A stretch of DNA of 64,000 bases from Beroe forskalii. Its lineage: Eukaryota > Ctenophora > Nuda > Beroida > Beroidae. Where the stretch lies: positions 372,001 through 436,000 of the forward strand of contig WFMF01000026.1 in NCBI GenBank assembly GCA_011033025.1, written 5' to 3'. This document shows positions 24,041-36,600 of this stretch, in pieces (positions within the stretch are counted from its first letter, which is position 1; each line of letters begins with the position of its first letter). The notes under the pieces were generated by a model that saw only the letters and a program-made list of their open reading frames with translations, was not told the DNA's origin and did not search any database. The position numbers were made by a program, and so were the translations under genes.

Positions 24041-24669
24041 CTTAGTCTTAGTAAAAGTGGCCATGGTTGGTTTAATCAACCAGGCCGGTGGCAGCCATGC
24101 GGAGCATGGAGACTTCCCTATACACTAGGCCAAGGGTGTGAACTCCTGGGTGGTTTTTAGGCCACCCGACTGCCGGGTTATATTTGAGCTGAGCAACCCA
24201 GTCCTGGACCACGCAGGTCTGGAGTTCTACCAACTGTGATGGCTTCAAACGGACTGCAAGGCAAGTCAAGGCTTGCCTGCAGATTGGGTCAACTGTCAGC
24301 CGAAGATGGCTATGTATCTCCCCTTCGTCTAGTGGATCACAGGGTGGCCTGATCCCGACCAGACTGTACAAATCATATTCCCATTGATTGGGTTTTAACT
24401 GGGCTCAATAAAGCCCAGTTCCAGGATACTACCTGGAACAGCAGGTAAGGATTAATGGTGTTTTTTATTTTTATATATTTTATCGTCTTGGGGATATAGG
24501 CTTTGTGAATTGTGGGACTTTTTGAAGCAATCTGATTTGTCAAAGAATTTTATGATGCACAGTGTCGTAGGAAGTGGGTTTTTGCTGTTTAGAATTTCTA
24601 TTAGTGTCACCCTGAAATTTTGGAAGTGGTGGATTCTTTGTATGGCGAAAGCTGGGCAATCTTCTATTA

Positions 24670-24918
24670 TATGCCATAAACAATATTCCTGGAAAAGTTG
24701 GTATCAATTGGACATGACATTCACAAATGGTTTTATGAGTGAAGTGGTCAAAATTTGCATGCAGCACTTCCACTCCGAAATTATATAATGTTGTGCAAAG
24801 TAACATCAAACATGTATGTCCATCTTTGCTGGTTCCCTATGTCCGTATAAGACATTGCCATGGTGTTCAAGTATGGAGTTGGAAAAAATTCTTGTAGATT
24901 GATGTCTTGATGAAAGAT
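24670..24918. repeat. 249-bp direct repeat, copy B
   Basis: Second copy of the 23,792 repeat. It is followed within 3 bp by the ~230-bp TIR element, so that MITE may have landed in or next to it. Confidence 0.7.
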
Positions 24919-24920
24919 TT

Positions 24921-25151
24921 GGTGCCCATAACGTTCGTCGGTCGATCGAATGGAGTTGGTCGATTGATCAACTCCATTTGAACGAATGATGTGTTTTACT
25001 AGTCCCTAATGACTTGAATCGTGTTAAAATGAGCAATATTTACTTGTTCCCTACTAGCTCAAAGATTTTATATTTAAAACACATCAGTCGATCAAATGAA
25101 ATTGATCGATCGACCGGTTCCGTTCGATTGACCGACGAACGTTACGGGTGC
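24921..25151. mobile_element. ~230-bp MITE, copy 1
   Basis: The ends are long inverted repeats containing TAACGTTCGTCGGTCGATCG and a series of CGATCGA steps. The interior includes ATGACTTGAATCGTGTT and GAGCAATATTTA, which also occur in copy 2. There is no coding capacity. Confidence 0.8.
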
Positions 25152-25319
25152 TTTTCTTTTTAATTCAAATGGGATTGTGAATTATAGGATTTTAATTTCC
25201 GTTCAATCACAGACTTCATGAATTAGTACCAAATCTTTCACATTTAATTATATCTTTGGATGAAACGTTTTCAAATGTTCATGTCAACATCCTATTGAAA
25301 GATAAAATGTTAGATCAGA

Positions 25320-27045
25320 CTTACAAATACCTAGGAATCTTCTTTGTAGAACAAATACAGTCATCTTTGTAGTCAAGCCACAGAACTCTCCAACAACTCC
25401 AACCATAGTCTTTGACGGGATCCATGAAAGAAATGCCTTCATCAGAGAGCTAGGCAGATCCAAAAAAAAGCATGAGACACCAAAAATGATATGGTGTACT
25501 GAGGAAACTAACACTGTGGCACACGGACTTGCGACCGTGTTGTGGGGTTGAATGCATTTGGCGAGCTAACGCTCCCCCAACCACAAGATGTAGTGTGTGT
25601 TAGTTTCAAGCTCCAAGTTCATCAAGGAAATAAAGTTCATCAATGTCTTTATCCAGTGTAGGGAAGATAAAGTTCCATCTGGTCCTAACAAGATCAGAAG
25701 ATCAAGTCGACTGTGTTTGCCGTAAACATAAATCAGGCCGCGACTCGAAGGGCGAAATGAACCAGAGAAACAATGGGACTCCATTCTGGGCAACTTTACC
25801 CTTGCTTGCAAAGGTTAAAACATCTTCTTTGTAGAACAAATACAGTCATCTTTGTAGTCAAGCCACAGAACTCTCCAACAACTCAACCATAGTCTTTGAT
25901 GGGATCCATGAAAGAAATGCCTTCATCAGAGAGCAAGGCAGATCCAAAAAAAAGCATGAGACACCAAAAATGATATGGTGTACTGAGAGCTAACACTGTG
26001 GCACACGGACTTGCGACCGTGTTGTGGGGTTGAATGCATTTGACGGGCGCCCAAGCTCCCAACCACAAGATGTAGTGTGTTAGTTTCAGAAGCCAAGTTC
26101 ATCAAGGAAATTAAGTTCATCAATGTCTTTATCCAGTGTAGGGAAGATAAAGTTCCATCTGGTCCTAACAAGTCAGAAGTCAAGTCGACTGTGTTTACTT
26201 GTAAACATAAATCAGGCTGCGACTCCGAAGAGACGAGAATGAACCAGAGAAACAATGGGACTCCATTCTGGGCGACTTTACCCTTGCTTGCAAGGTTAAA
26301 ACATCTTCTTTGTAGAACAAATACAGTTATCTTTGTAGTCAAGCCACAGAACTCTCCAACAACTCCAACCATAGTCTTTGATGGGATCCATGAAAGAAAT
26401 GCCTTCATCAGAGAGCAAGGCAGATCCAAAAAAAGCATGAGACACCAAAAATGATATGGTGTACTGAGAGCTAACACTGTGGCACACGGACTTGCGACCG
26501 TGTTGTGGGGTTGAATGCATTTGACGGGCGACCAACGCTCCCCCAACCACAAGATGTAGAGTGTTAGTTTCAGAAGCTCCAAGTTCATCAAGGAAATTAA
26601 GTTCATCAATGTCTTTATCCAGTGTAGGGAAGATAAAGTTCCATCTGGTCCTAACAAGATCAGAAGATCAAGTCGACTGTGTTTACTTGTGAACATAAAT
26701 CAGGCTGCGACTCTTGAAGGTTAAAACATCTTCTTTTTAGAACAAATACAGTCACAAGCCACAGAACTCTCCAACAACTCCAACCAATGAACCAGAGAAA
26801 CAATGGGACTCCATTCTGGGCGACTTGTGGCACACGGACCCCGTGTTGTGGGGTTGAATGCATTTGCAAGGTTAAAACATCTTCTTTGTTATCTGGAACA
26901 AATACAGTCATCATTTTGAATGAACCAGAGAAACAATGGGTCATTCTGGGCGAAGCCACAGAACAAAACTCTCCAACAACTCCAACCATAGTCTTTGACG
27001 GGATCCATATGAAAGAAATGCCTTCATCAGAGAGCTAGGCAGATC
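25320..27045. repeat. ~480-bp tandem block, scrambled at its right end
   Basis: Units starting ATCTTCTTTGTAGAACAAAT occur at about 25,337, 25,828 and 26,303 (periods 491 and 475). After about 26,700 shortened and rejoined pieces of the same unit alternate. Each unit can be read on the + strand as SPTTPTIVFDGIHERNAF and NQRNNGTPFWATLPL, but indels break every frame, and I recognise no family. Confidence 0.7.
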
Positions 27046-27734
27046 CAAAAAAAAATACCTAGGAAAATTCTAAAAAATACCAAAATTAATCAAATATTAG
27101 AAACTAAATCAAACTAAAATCATATATCTAGAATGGGTAAACTGAATGGGCTGACTGTATTGATTCCAAAGGGTTTTAAAGTTTTCAATTCATGGATGTA
27201 TCTTTTTAATTCAAATATGTTTTAACCCTGATTTTCAGGAGAAGCATCTCTCAAGATGGAGTATTGGATCAGGATGCATGCCACTTCTCATTAATTTATT
27301 AATGTGCAATGTAAAAGGACAGAAATAACCCGGATCCATCCACTGGTCCTCTACCTCTCTTCACTAAGTGTGTTACATAATTTTTTGATGCTTAGAGTAC
27401 ATACAAAGACCAATTAAGAGCAAGTTTCAGTTTAATTCAGGCTGGTGGTCACTGCACTTGACAGTGCTATACCCTGTTACCAGGGGGTGACTGCTGGGGG
27501 GCCTATCTCATAAAAAGCTTCGCAATTTAAACACCCCGAAAGCTGAGGTAGGTATTCATCTGAAGAAGCCTGCACACCACTCATCTTGGTGTGACTCATT
27601 TGGATGCTGCTGCTCTCTACATTGAATTACCTAAAGGGATCATGTTGGAGTTCAAGTACGGAGTTGGAGAAAAGTCTTGCAGATCGATGTCTTGAAGAAA
27701 GTGTTCTTTTTAATTCAAACATGGATGTATCTTA

Positions 27735-27966
27735 GGTGGCTGTAACGTTCATCGGTCGATTGAATGGAATTGATCGATCGATCAACTCCATTTGAATGAA
27801 TGATGTGTTTAATGGTCCCTGTTGACTTGAATCGTGTTTAAATGAGCAATATTTAGTTGTTTCCCTACTAGCTGAATGATTTTCTATCAAAAACCCATCA
27901 GTTGATCAAATGAAGCTGATCGATCGACCAATTCCATTCGATCGACCGACGAACGTTACATGCGCC
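27735..27966. mobile_element. ~230-bp MITE, copy 2
   Basis: Diverged copy of 24,921-25,151 with the same TAACGTTCxTCGGTCGAT ends. It lies just right of a partial third copy of the 249-bp direct repeat (about 27,650-27,700). Confidence 0.75.
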
Positions 27967-27969
27967 TAA

Positions 27970-29990
27970 TATCTATATTCCTGAACTTCTAAAACTTGTG
28001 GGCTGCACACATCAATTAGGAAAACTTTATAAGCAAAACTGAATGTATTTAATTTGAATTAAGAATTTTTGTGGAATCCCTTTCCATCCACCTAGTCAGA
28101 CAGAATTTTGGCTGGTTATGAATTCCCTAGACTCACTGGCAGCACCATGGCAGTGGTGATATAGATAATGATTCTATTAAAGATTTCATCCCAATTGGAA
28201 AAAAAGGTTTCAGCTTATAAATGGGCAAATACGTGTTTGTCTTGAGTATATGTGTGCTCCTCAGTCAAAAGCACCTCATCAAAAGGGTATTAAACAGGGC
28301 TGTTTCAACTCCAGGAAAACTGTTCTTACTGGTCAAAAATGCAGTTGAAGGGGTTGTAAAAAAGGCTCAAAAGCCAAAGCATGGACAGTTTTTCATTTTG
28401 GGGAATTGAAAAAAACTGCTTTATAACTATATTGAGTTATAAAGCAGTTTTAAATCATTATTTTGGGATTTTAATAACTCTTTCTAGTTTCTTCAATCCT
28501 TTCACTACCTTTGCTTTCTGCTGATGAGCACACATGATAGCAATTATAAAAGGCAGTTAGAAATTGTTGGCACTAAAAGTGCTAAAATACTGGCCGCCAA
28601 GTACCTAATAGGAAGTCTATCCAATGGAGAACTTTTGCAGGGCACTACCAATCTGAGCATGTTGATGCAGTAGTTGGAGCATGTGGAACTAACTGAACAC
28701 TGGATCCAGTCTAGTCAGAGAGACTCCATGTCATACCTGGTTTTCACTAGACAGGGCCAACTGCAGTCATCACAATCATATCTCTGCACTAGAGCTATGC
28801 TAATGCAGAGATGTACTCTCTAGGATACTAAATATGATTTCTGCTCACATACCACTAAGGAACCATGTCGGCCAATGTTTCTGGAAGGGTATGGTTGGGC
28901 ATATATGACCTCCAATTCTGTGTGTTGGGGGCACTACAGGGGCTTTAGTAAGCCTTCTGTCAACTATCTATCTATCTATAAGCTTATCTATAACTCTATA
29001 AGCTTTTTGGCCTCGTAAAACTGACTCTTTATTTAACTGACCCTTACTACTTAATGGGGATGGATCTGCAAGAGATCCAGACAGAGTCCACAGCACGGTA
29101 CCTCCTGCTGGGCTATTGTGGATGTGAACGAATTCCATACCTCCTCAGGAACTGGCCCTTAAAAGCCAGTTGAATAACTAAATAAAGAACCATAACCATG
29201 GTGCCTAGACCTACTTTATGCTGCATAATGCCCAGGGGCCAGGTGTTACACAGTGACATCACACTTTTTCTGTGCTGACAATGTTGTGTGGTGCTATAAC
29301 TTTTAATGGGTTATAGATTCGTCCGGGTTATTGCGTGAGGATTTAGCCAGCGGGAGGGGATAAAAAATAGAGCAATAGACGCTGGCATAATCCCTCTATC
29401 AAAATACATTCACTGTCTCTATCACATAGTTTCTGTACTCCTTTCAAACAACACGCACTACTCGCAACATGTATACCAAATGTTTCGCCGAGAATCTCTC
29501 TAAACATGTAATTACCGTCCCTCTGCCACGGCTCGCACACGTGCCACTGTTACTGTACCAAATCAAGGTTTGCCACATCGGAGCAATATCCTTCAGCAAG
29601 CACAGTTTTTTGCACTTAATATCTGTTTCGTTTCGCCGTTCTGGCTGTCACTCTTTTCCATGCTCTTGCAGATTATCGTAATGCCCTAATATTCGTCGAT
29701 ATTGTGTTTGTTGTTTTGATTCTTTGATTGATATTGTTTTTGTTGTTGCATTTGTTATCGTACAATAGTCCTCTTTGAAACATACTCCTGTTTAATTCAT
29801 AGACTTATTTCTGTTCATGAACCATCCTTCTCCTGCCATCCTCAAGTCAATTCTGCAAAGTTTCAAATCAACCAATCAAAGCACTGAATCTCTTGAAAAG
29901 CTGAAATGCTTGTTCTGCCAATTGTGTTACCAGTTATTTCCATTAGTTGTGTTTTTAGACTCTCATGCAATAACCCGGACTCATCTATAA
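27970..29990. other. Non-coding stretch
   Basis: No recognised gene. A short perfect hairpin lies at 28,412-28,450 (AAACTGCTTTATAACT with its inverse), and TCTA-type microsatellite steps occur at about 28,966-29,003. Short reading frames here look random. Confidence 0.5.
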
Positions 29991-30163
29991 TACATAGACA
30001 CGGTGCTCTCAGAGTCTTTTTAAGTGTAACCCCTCGACTTCGTCTCGGGATTACACAAAGAATGAAAACTCGTGCGCTGCGCGCACTTGTATCATTCTAT
30101 CAGATAGAACCCGCTACGCGGGTTCTATCTGAAATAGATCCCTTCGCGCACCGTGTCTATGTA
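29991..30163. mobile_element. 173-bp MITE
   Basis: Ends in TACATAGACACGGTG and its exact inverse. Inside is a second strong hairpin (CAGATAGAACCCGC/GCGGGTTCTATCTG). It has no coding capacity. Confidence 0.8.
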
Positions 30164-30613
30164 TTTTATAAATTAGTTAATCAAAGGTCAGTACCATGCC
30201 ACATTGTCAGCTTCAAAAATGAGAAATTGCAATATGCTGCATATCAGCTGGCATTACCTTATGAAATAAATTTATGGAACAATAATTCCGGGGATGGAAA
30301 TTTTGGAAGTAAGAAATTTGGGGATATATTTGGGAATATTTTTGGGAATATTACTCATGTTAGTGAATGATGATGACGTCATTTTGAAATTTTTTGGGGA
30401 ACGATAATATGGGGATCTTGGTGTAAAATCCCCAAATTTCGTACCTTATGAATTTGTCTCATAATGTATGCAGCATCAACTAGGTCAAGGTACCTACATA
30501 GCAGCCTCATGCGCCCTTATAACCAATGAACTGCTTTTGAGTATGTAATTATGGACTATGTTACAGAAAAATAAAGATCTAACAAGAAAACCAGATTATA
30601 ACAACTTAACAAC

Positions 30614-33600
30614 ATGCCTACAGAAATTATAACGACCAAAAGGAACACAGAAATAGGGAGACTCTTGGAAAGAGTTATACGTGATCATAGGAAGGACATC
30701 TCTGCCTATAGTAGAGGTTTGTGGGTTTGTTACTTAACATAATATATACCAGGTGGCACATAAAAGTTAACAAAAGTAATGTGTGATAACTTTAGCTGCA
30801 TTTAGATTTTCTTGATGGAAACTAAACTTGAAATTCAGGATGTCATAGATATGGATGATAAGCTTGTGCCTCAAGAAACATAAAATACGTCTGTATTGAG
30901 GGGGGAGTCTGGCCAATGCAGACATTTGTGGACATAGGGAGGAGGGGGTGTTTGGCCAAATGTGGACATCTGGCATCTGCAGTTGTTGGAAATTTTGACA
31001 GGTATTTCACTAGAAAATCATGAAATTTTGAACCCAAAATGATGTCCCAAACGATTTTCACAAAAATACAGATTTCCGGGGGAGGGAGAGATTCCTCAAA
31101 TGCAGACGTTTGCAAACAAGGGGGACTGGAGAGGGAGGGGTCTAAAATGGCCAAAATGTTGCAGACATCCTAGTTAAATACCTGTCAACATACATTATGA
31201 AATTATAATCACGAAACCCAATTATAATCATATATTTGAATTCTAACCTCCAAGTTTTAGGCCACCTCAATGAAAACAATCTATACAAGCCTCCTGAGGC
31301 TGGAAGAAAATCTTGGGAAAGTGCCAAGCTTCCAGCAATCAAACTGAAACATGCTGTCTCAGTAAGTTAAGATGAATAAATGAGGATCTATCAAAGTCAT
31401 TAATTATATATTAGTATATTACTATCTTACTACCAATGGAATGTGTTGAATTGCTGAAGCCTGAACATGATGTGTTACTTATCTTTTAAAGCTGGAAATG
31501 ATCTCAATATTGAATGACCGAGTCATTTAGCATTTCAAAATTTTTAGCCTACTTATACCAAAAGGCTACTCAGGTTGAAAAAGAAGACCGAGATAAGAAA
31601 ATGTGGGATGCTGTAGCTTGCTTTTCTGCAGGTTCGCCCTTTGGAGCTATCAAACCTGTAGGGAAACCTAAGGCGAGCCCAGAAGATCCATTACAGGTAT
31701 TTTTACTTTTGAATAAAATGAGTGAGCATAAAATTGACATCGGCATTGAATTTAATTTAAATCAATTTATTATACCTAATTAATGTACGATATATAACAG
31801 TATGTACCTTGTACATTCCACAGGGAATGAGTGTTGAAAAAGACAATGTCAATCTGGAGGAATTTGATGCATCGTATTTCATGATTCCCAAAGCTGATGG
31901 TTTTAGAGTGAGTTGAACCCAAATTTATTTTGAAAATAAAACTGGTTAATTGCAGCTCTGCCAGAAGAATATGCTCTGTGCTCATCATTCTGATGTCCAA
32001 TCTCTGATCGCATCTTGAAAGCATTAAAAGTAACAAAATATAGGCACATCAAATTGGCATCAGTTGAAACTGACTGTCTTAGAATACCTAGAGTTTAATA
32101 GTTTACGAATAATTTGATGTCCAAAGTTGTAATAATAATGAAGCACATTATTGGATGTTCAGCGTCGAGGTATCAATTTCTTTGATCAGTTTTCATTTGA
32201 CAGACAGTTCATAACCGCAGCCGTTTGGAACCCCAACGAAAAGAAGCGAAGTAATAACACAATAATATGTTCAGGTAGTACCTAGCCTGGAGGGATGTCT
32301 CAGTAAAAAGGACGAGATGGCACAGAGGAGGCTCTTTGACGATCAGATCGTCGAAAAACATAATCTAACTGACAGAGGCTGGTACGATGGTACTAGAGCT
32401 ACTAAGAACATCAAGTTCAACCCTGAGAAATCTAATAATATCCAAGTAAGACTTAACATCTCACAATTCCTGATATGAGGCTTGTGAAGTAGCTAGGTTT
32501 ACCTTTTTACACGTGGAAAGTTGTTATTGCACTATTATTACTTGTTGAGTCCTGCTTTACGCAACAATTTGTTGATATAGCAGGACTCAGTAGGAGTTTT
32601 GATGAGGCGTTGGGCCTTAAGATCATGTCAGTAAGTCTGTAGAATGGAGAAAATTATCACCTTGGGTTAGAGCAATGTGGGCAGTGCTCGACCACTGCCA
32701 TTATGATTTTCACATTGCCTGAATTCAAATGATGGCTGCTAAAAGAACTTAATGTCAGGCATATCAGAAGCTGTGGGACGAAGTCTCTAACTCGTGTAAC
32801 TTGTACAGCCCTGTTCTTGGAGATATCAGGGACTTCTACCTCGGTTATCATAGCTTCCTTAAACAGTCCCCCGATACCACACAGACTACCACTGGTTAGT
32901 TGAAAATGTTTGTCAATTACTTGCTAGAAGACACGTGTAAATTACGGTGCTATCAGCTGTTCTAAAAAGATCGTAAGGACTTTTTTACTAGTTAACTCGT
33001 GAAAATAGCATGCCAGTACAGTTTGATCCAACTAGTCCAAGTATGTCAAAGAATTTCCGATTTTTCCAGGGTTACCATGTGGTCAGATTGCACAAAAATT
33101 TTGTTTCATTTGCACGGGAAGGATAAAATTATGCGGCAAAGTTTTACCACAGGAACATGACCAAGATTAGCCGCCATTAGCCTCCATGGAGGCTGAGTGG
33201 AGCCTAGTGGAGGCTGAGTGGAGCCTAGTGGAGGCTGAGTGAAGGCTAGTGGAGGCTGAGTGGCGGCTAGTGGAGGCTATTGGAGGCTGAGTGGAGCCTA
33301 GTGGAGGCTACTGGAGGCTGAGTGGAGCCTGAATAGAGGCTAGTGGATGCTATTGGAGGCTAATGGAGATTGAGTGAAGGCTAGTGGAGGCTGAGTAGAG
33401 CCTAGAGCATTGAAAGAAGAAAAGTAAACTGAACAAAAAGTTAAGTGCTAATAAGTGATAATAATATACTGCATAATTCTAATATAAGTATGTAATATTT
33501 TGTACTGCCGACACTGGAATACAATTAATAATCAATAAAATGCCAGGGGTCCAAGTGTGTAGTGTGTAGAATGTATTGCACCAACAGTTGTTGTCATCTC

Positions 33601-36600
33601 AGCAGACAACAGATTATTAACTGATGACTGAAGAGGCGATGTTTTGACAGCGAGAGGACCAATTCGTATCTTAGGATTTACGAGCGTGGCTGATGATTCG
33701 TAAATTGAAATTAATTTACCAAACGCATCTCTTTATTTCATTCCATTACCCAAAACACACCCGAAACGCCCCAAGATAAACCTTCATAAAATGTAAGTTA
33801 ATTTTTGGCGAATTGCGACAGGAGCCCGCGCGCGTACTGTAATCACATCAAAAATTCCGTTCCAAAAATCCCATCACTCAGGTTACGAACAGAATCCTTC
33901 TACCACAGAGTTCCCCCGGAGGCCACGATGCCCCCTATCATCTCCAGCCCAAACCCCCAACTTAGCCATTGCCACCCCGATTCCCGAAGACCCCTCCCTG
34001 CCTCCTTAATATGCGTTGCGTAAGTGAATCATCTAGCACCCTAACTACCTTCTTCAGTTTTTAAATGGAAATTAAGGCAAATCACGCAAGACTACCTGCT
34101 AAGATTTTATTGGGAAGGCAAACATGTGCATTTACTTTTTCTGAAGAAGATTCCTCAGAAAAGTAAGTGCACCTGTAAGCTGGTGGTTTACCACTGAACA
34201 CAGCTCTTTAACCTCAGTTAACTCCCATGTTACACAGTATACACACAATGAAAACTACTCCTATAATCCATGCCAAGGATTGTGCTGGGTTTGACCCATG
34301 GGAACCAGGCAATCTAGACAGCGAGGTTGCCAGTCTCTCAACTCCTTTATTTTAAAAACACGCACTGCAACTGCCGCTCTCACTTTATAACTTCTCCGTG
34401 ATGGTAATCCTGGCCGTTCTGCTGTTTAGTGCTCTTTTAGGCGTCACTGAATCCCAATATAGCTGTTTTGACACTGTTCCTGGTGTCTATCTTGGCTATC
34501 GTATGTTGTACCCAGCCGCGTACACCAGTCCACTGAGGCACGCTCACCATCTCTGTAGCTTGGATGACGAATGTATGGGGTTCGCGTGTGACAATTATTG
34601 CGACTCAAGTGATAGGTGTTGTCTGGTCAGATTCATGGAGAACATGGAACACAAGAACGTGGGCGATGAAGGATTTGATGAGTATATGAGCAGAGTAACA
34701 CACAGTGGGAAGGGGGAGCAGTACAGGAGTTTTGTGAAGAAAGTGGGTTGCGTTGAGGATGGCTAAGGAGAGGATGGAGGTGATGATGATAGCAATGCTA
34801 ACAATATTATCATTAACGAGAGCAGCATTAACGATGGTGCAGCATCATCGAAAGCAGCATTAACGATGACAACATTAACGATAGCAGCGCGTTAACGATT
34901 GCAGCATTAACGATAGTTGCATTAACGAAAGCAGTAAAGACAGTGACACAACCGCAGACGACGATGAACAAGTGTGTATTGACAAATTAATGTTAATGTC
35001 ACTGAATCCCAATACAGTAACAAGTAATCCCAATATAGTAACAAGTTTGGTTGCTCTGGTTGCGTTAACATCGAATACATGATATCCGATATATGCTGGA
35101 TATTATGAGGGAAGTAGATAGACTACGCATGTTTTGTTTTGTTTTGTTTTGTTTTGTTTTGTATACACTAAGCACGGTAAAACTACTTGTTAGGGAAAAG
35201 TAGTCGAGAAAAGATCATGCTACAAATATAAGAATCATTAGTTAATAATGAACGGTGAAGAATGAATGGTACTACTAACAATTTAAGTACTTAATTAAAA
35301 CAGAAAGGTCCTCATGGGCTAAAACGGGTCATCCGCCGGGCTAGGGCGACCGCGCAGCACGAAGTGTACTGCACGCGATTTCCCAGCCTCCAAGCCCAAG
35401 AAACCATACACCCCGGAGGCCGTGCGTACCACTGTACACACCCCGACTGATACCTAAAGCCGAAAAAATTAAAACTAAAAAGAACCACTGTTTTTAAAAG
35501 AAAAGAATTGAAGGTTAAAGAGTTAAGGTTAAGAATTCATGCTTGACAGAACTTTCATAACAAACTTACAGTAGGACAGTAGCTTTCGTACGTAATAAAC
35601 GTGAAACAGACAAACAACAATTGTTAGTAGGAAAAACATAGAGAGTACAACATTGTTTTTTAATCTATAAACTACAGTACAGAATTGCTGTAGTTTGCAT
35701 TTGGACCGTGCATATCTCAGGGTTACAAATGGCAACAGACTTGTCTCGCTTGATTCATTGATTTAATTGATATCAGTCTTACACTTAATTGCAATTAATA
35801 ATAACCTTATTTTCTTTCTTCTTTTCTCCGATTGAATCTATCTACTGCATAATAGTTTGATACTATTCATAAATTAAGTTCCTCTACTACGCTTCTGTTG
35901 AATGTGTACAGTGAATTATGTTGTTTGTCAAACATTTGAAGGCATGATAACTTACTTTATCTTTATCTATTCATTATTTTCTATCGATTCTTAGCATTTA
36001 CTAATTAATTGAGTTATTGTTTAATAGTTTGGTTACGGTTCGGGGTGCATATGGACTGGTTTCACCCTCTATATGTGCGGCCTCCGATCAGGGGTATAGG
36101 TTTCTTGAGGTTGGAGGCCGAAATAATGGAGTGAAGTCACCTTATGCCGCACAATCACCCCAGACCTTGAGTACCTTAAAATAATCAATCTGTATTTAGG
36201 GTTAACAATGTCGAAAGTAAAGTTGAAACCGAGCCTGGTGATCATTGCAAGTCTAGCTACCCTAACCAATATCAGTCTCTTCTACCGTTCCACTTCCCTG
36301 ACACACGGTTAGTTCATCTTAATTCCTTGTTTAATGGAAGTTGAGAAATATATAGGTATTCTGGATTGGTATCGGCCATACCGTACCAATGTTTGATTGA
36401 GATTATTCCTCGATATAAAAAGTCGGAACGATGAGCAAGTATTGTCGCATTAACCTATAAAATGCCACAACCCCTAATTAAATAATTAGCCCCAAAATTA
36501 GCTATTGACATTCTAACTCCGATCTCCCACAGGATTTGAAGTTCCTTCTCCGCAGTGTCTACGACCCTCTTCCACCAACCACCTGATCAGCCTTCTCAAC

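Noticed and set aside
29906-30370. 154-residue + strand frame
   Set aside because: It runs through the 173-bp MITE and unrelated flanks; no protein family seen.
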